NCBI GenBank assembly: GCA_916700875.1
Contig: CAKAKS010000004.1
Location: forward strand, 17,533,444-17,597,443
Direction of reading: 5' to 3'
Source of the DNA: Sebastes aleutianus
Taxonomy: Eukaryota > Chordata > Actinopteri > Perciformes > Sebastidae
DNA: 64,000 nt
The notes under the pieces are model-generated. The model was not told the DNA's origin and did not search any database. It saw only the letters and a program-made list of their open reading frames with translations. A program made the position numbers and the translations under genes. Positions 60,727 through 64,000 of this stretch are shown piece by piece (position 1 is the stretch's first letter; every line of letters begins with the position of its first letter).

Positions 60727-62126
60727 AAAGTATGGTCATCACTTTGGAAAGTGTTACTGTATTAAAAAGGGAGAGGGATGAATTGGGAGCGTGCACTCAT
60801 ACTCAGATTAATACAGTGAAGCGGCTACATTGGCCCTTTGTGGTAATAACTGTTATTCAGATTAAACTTCAACAGATTTTTTTCTGAACTTCCAGCAGTA
60901 AGCAACTTCTAGTATTTCCACCCCTAACAACATGATGCATCAGCTTATCGGATTTAAAATGGCTTCATACCACGTTGGCTCAGTATTATTACAATGCAGC
61001 AGTGAAAGATTCTCCTGCAAGAGCAGAAAATTAGATTCCACCCCGTACCATTTACCACCCAGTATCAGATTAAATCCAATTTCCTTTAGAACTTAATTTC
61101 AGCTATTCCCTGCCTGGCAAAACAAACAGTTCCATTTTTATAAATACCTACAACTGTTCAAAGTAATTTAAAGATGTCAGGTGATAGTGTGTGCTAAAGG
61201 TGGCTCCAAAGTCCATTAAATTGCTTCAGGGATGTGACTCCTGCACTGTGGTGTTATCACATCTTTCCTCCTGAGTACTGAGGCCAAATCCTCCCTGGAG
61301 TAAAACACTGGGGGGGAGAAGGCAGACGAGAAAGAAGAGACGGAGGTGTTTTACTGTCTGGCGGGTTTGTAATTGTTTCTATACTCTCCAAAGACCTTCT
61401 GCTCCATAAGAGAAATAACCTAGATATGCAAATGTGCATTCCCAATTAATTTAATTCATATAATTATGCAGAGAAAAGAGATTGGGTTGAGAAAAAGAAG
61501 TCTTACCTTGTGCCAAGTTGTCCTCCCACTCAACCCCCCTCACTCTGCAGTACAGCTAAATTAGAATATTGAAGCATGCTCGGCTACACAGATGAGCATC
61601 AATTATCTCTGACATTTTTGTGAGTGGTCTTAAGCCTTTTGGAATCAACAAACAGTGAGTTGGTGGAAGTAATCAATACAAGTAGGTTTAAATGTAGTCA
61701 CTAAATGCATAAACATGACCTCATGACCCCATTTTCAGCGCTCTAATTTAAAATACAGCTTAACGCTGGCCTTTATGTTTGACCAAATTTCACCGTATGA
61801 AATTTGGTAATGTTTGAAGTCTCCCTGAGCACAATTTATGCTTCATCAGCTGCACTCAATTAGAGTTTAATTAAAAGCTCTTTAAAAAAAATATTGATTT
61901 AAACTGACTGAACAAGTGTTTGTTCTGAACAGCTACTCAAAACAAATAATTTGTGATCAGAATCAATGATTCTTTATTTTCTTTGGTTCACTCTATTACA
62001 TTTTCAGATAAGATAATATCAAAATATCTTTCAAGAGTACCAGTCTGCAGGATTTATATATAAAATGACAAAAAAAGGGAAATTGTCATAATTCAGGCTT
62101 TTCCCATACACCTTTCGTAGCTATAA
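60727..62126. other. No gene found
   Basis: Unique-looking sequence without credible exons or delimited repeats. Confidence 0.55.
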
Positions 62127-62500
62127 GTAAAGTAAATGCACTGTAATTCGTATAGTATCCACAAAATGAATTTGTATGTAATCCACCTAATTTTGAAGCA
62201 TAAAGAGTGGCGAACAAGGTCGGGGTGGATGGATGGGTGTCCCGTGTGAAGCCAGAAGTCAAGATGGATTTATTTGACACGGAAAGTCCATAAATTACGC
62301 AACTTTCAGTGTGGCGTAACCACGATCTTTTCCTAAACTTAACTTAGTAGTTTTGCTGCCTAAACCTAACCAAGTTGTTTTCTGTAAGGACGAAAGACTG
62401 GAGCGGAAATTGACGCTGGACATTCGTAGGAAAACGCATGAAAATGAGGAATAATTTTTCGTAAGCTATCATACGAACCGTTGTACGAGAATACATTGAA
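62127..62500 (+). repeat. Dispersed repeat, family 2, copy 2
   Basis: Same orientation and word order as 47938-48250: 'gcactgtaattcgtatagta', 'atccacaaaatgaatttgta', 'cctaaacctaaccaagttgt', 'gctggacattcgtaggaaaa'. It is somewhat longer at the interior; ends near 'cgaaccgttgtacgagaata'. Confidence 0.8.
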
Positions 62501-62653
62501 TAATTTGCTTTATTAAAATATCAAAACTTTGAAAATCTGAACTGCCACCAGAAACATTGAACATTGTAACCATCTTCAGTTTATATGACTTTTTTGTTTT
62601 CTTTATTAAAGTAATAGATTAACTTAATCCACTCAATCAGGAGAGTTTCATTC

Positions 62654-63097
62654 TTAAAGGTGCTAAATGCGAGATTGGGAGCATTTCTATTGCCTCCGCA
62701 CAGCTTTCACAAGCCAGTGGCTCGTAGCTAACGGTGCTAACAGTGAAAAAACAAGACAAAAAACAAAAAAAGTGCTGATAGAGCTAACAGTTTTACCTTG
62801 GGGTGGGGAGAACTAGAGGGTGGGCGCTACGCTTCCGCGACAACGCCGTCAGTTGTATGAGTGCAGTGCAAAGCGGCGGCCATGAGCTAGTCAGTGGGGC
62901 ACGCTCACATGCACAAACATGCACTAAAAGGCACGCGTGGCCGGCCCGGCTATGTCAACAAAGCACAGAGAAGCTCTGATTACAACACACACAGAGGGAG
63001 AGCTGCTCAGGTAGACCTTACTCCTCTATACCTTTACACAGCAAAACATTTTTAGTTGCCATATTAATGCTCTGGATATCATATAGAGCACCTTTAA
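62654..63097. mobile_element. TTAA-bounded non-autonomous element, family 3, complete copy
   Basis: TTAA at both ends (62654-62657 and 63094-63097) with inverted ends TTAAAGGTGCTAAATGC and, from the right reverse-complemented, TTTAAAGGTGCTCTATATG. It is 444 bp and non-coding. A truncated relative lies in intron 2 of gene B. Confidence 0.8.
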
Positions 63098-64000
63098 ACA
63101 AACTATTCACAAAAATGTGTGCATTAATAACAAAAAATATCTACGCAAAGCATAAAAAAGAGATTTCAAACATTGTTGAAATGGTGTTTTATGACTTATT
63201 AAGTAACTTTAAGCAGGTCAAGCTTTAGTTGTAAATAATCCAACTGTTTTTTTATAATCTGTTATGTATAATTTAGGTAATACATTGGCTAATTTCTCCG
63301 TAGTACTATGGTTTCAGGCATCTGACAACTTTCATTACAGTAAGTAGGCCCCACAGTATACATAAACTACGACTATGATGAACGAGTTTTGAATAAATGC
63401 ATTTATTGGTATTCAGTAAGTGTCCAACATGGCGTATGCATTTCATAACAGCTGATAGGGCAACAACAACATGAACAAGGTTGACATACTGGTTTTCGCT
63501 GGAAGCAAACAAACTCCAACAATCCTCGATATTACAACTGTGGCACAGTGATGCCAATTAGCTCGGTGAGACAATTAGAATATATGTAAATGCTTTGAAT
63601 TAATTAATCCCAGGACACTGTTACACTAATTAGCTGGTAATCCCTGACTCCTATTGCTCCATATTTAAGACAAACCCACTCGGTCCAGATTTGGGGACAG
63701 CAGACACCAAAGAGTGAAATCTGTAGGAATAATTATCACCTTAAATTGATGATTTTTTTAAACTAGATCTGGCTAATTAGTGGTGGTGCTTTTCTGTCAG
63801 TGCAGATGAGCATTGATGTAGTCTTCTAGGACGCAGGCAAACCAACAAGGAACTTGTTGATGTTAATCAAAAGATATAGACTTTCATTTACAGTTGTAAT
63901 TAAGGGAGTAATAATTATAGAGAACACGGTTCTCTAGAGATCTGTAAATAACTTTAAAAAGACAGAACTATAATTCAGTGTGTCATGTTTAGAGCAGAAC
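63098..64000. other. No gene found
   Basis: AT-rich sequence. The minus-strand frame at 63306-63557 has no splice context or recognisable domain. Confidence 0.5.

Overview
The window looks like nuclear DNA of a ray-finned (teleost, probably percomorph) fish. It is AT-rich and gene-poor, its introns follow GT-AG, and it is crowded with short non-autonomous DNA transposons of kinds I recognise from fish genomes: hAT-like (8-bp target duplications), PIF/Harbinger-like (TTA duplications) and TTAA-bounded elements. There are also two LINE-type 3' tails and many CA/TG microsatellites. There is no operon structure, CRISPR array, rRNA or tRNA that I can support. I cannot name the species.

Layout. 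Positions 1-122 may be the last coding exon of a gene lying to the left; I do not recognise it. From about 0.12 to 50.2 kb I find no convincing exon. This stretch holds repeats at about 7.1, 10.2-10.8, 13.4-14.35 (nested), 17.5-18.1, 19.3-20.0, 21.4-22.9, 27.6-28.6, 29.9-30.2, 32.3-33.1, 34.9-35.5, 37.4-38.2, 42.0-42.3, 43.6-44.4, 45.5-46.0, 47.9-48.2 and 48.8-49.4 kb. Unique sequence lies between them.

The only clear genes are two head-to-tail, plus-strand, seven-exon genes at 50.37-54.06 kb (313 aa) and 55.43-58.22 kb (334 aa). I assembled both by hand from open frames and splice sites. Each encodes a predicted eight-helix membrane protein. Intron phases are identical at all six junctions (1,2,2,0,2,1) and exons 2, 4 and 5 have the same lengths in both genes (145, 145 and 149 nt), so they are tandem duplicates. 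They resemble a poorly characterised fish family (the si:ch211-161h7.5-related group, named from memory). Gene A has motifs reminiscent of bacterial 'tryptophan-rich sensory' TspO/MBR-like proteins. Gene B keeps the aligned tryptophans but has lost much of that motif and has a longer polar tail.

Downstream of 58.2 kb there is again no clear gene. The notable features are an internal tandem expansion of a dispersed repeat (59.55-60.73 kb) and a TTAA-bounded element (62.65-63.10 kb) with a relative inside an intron of gene B.
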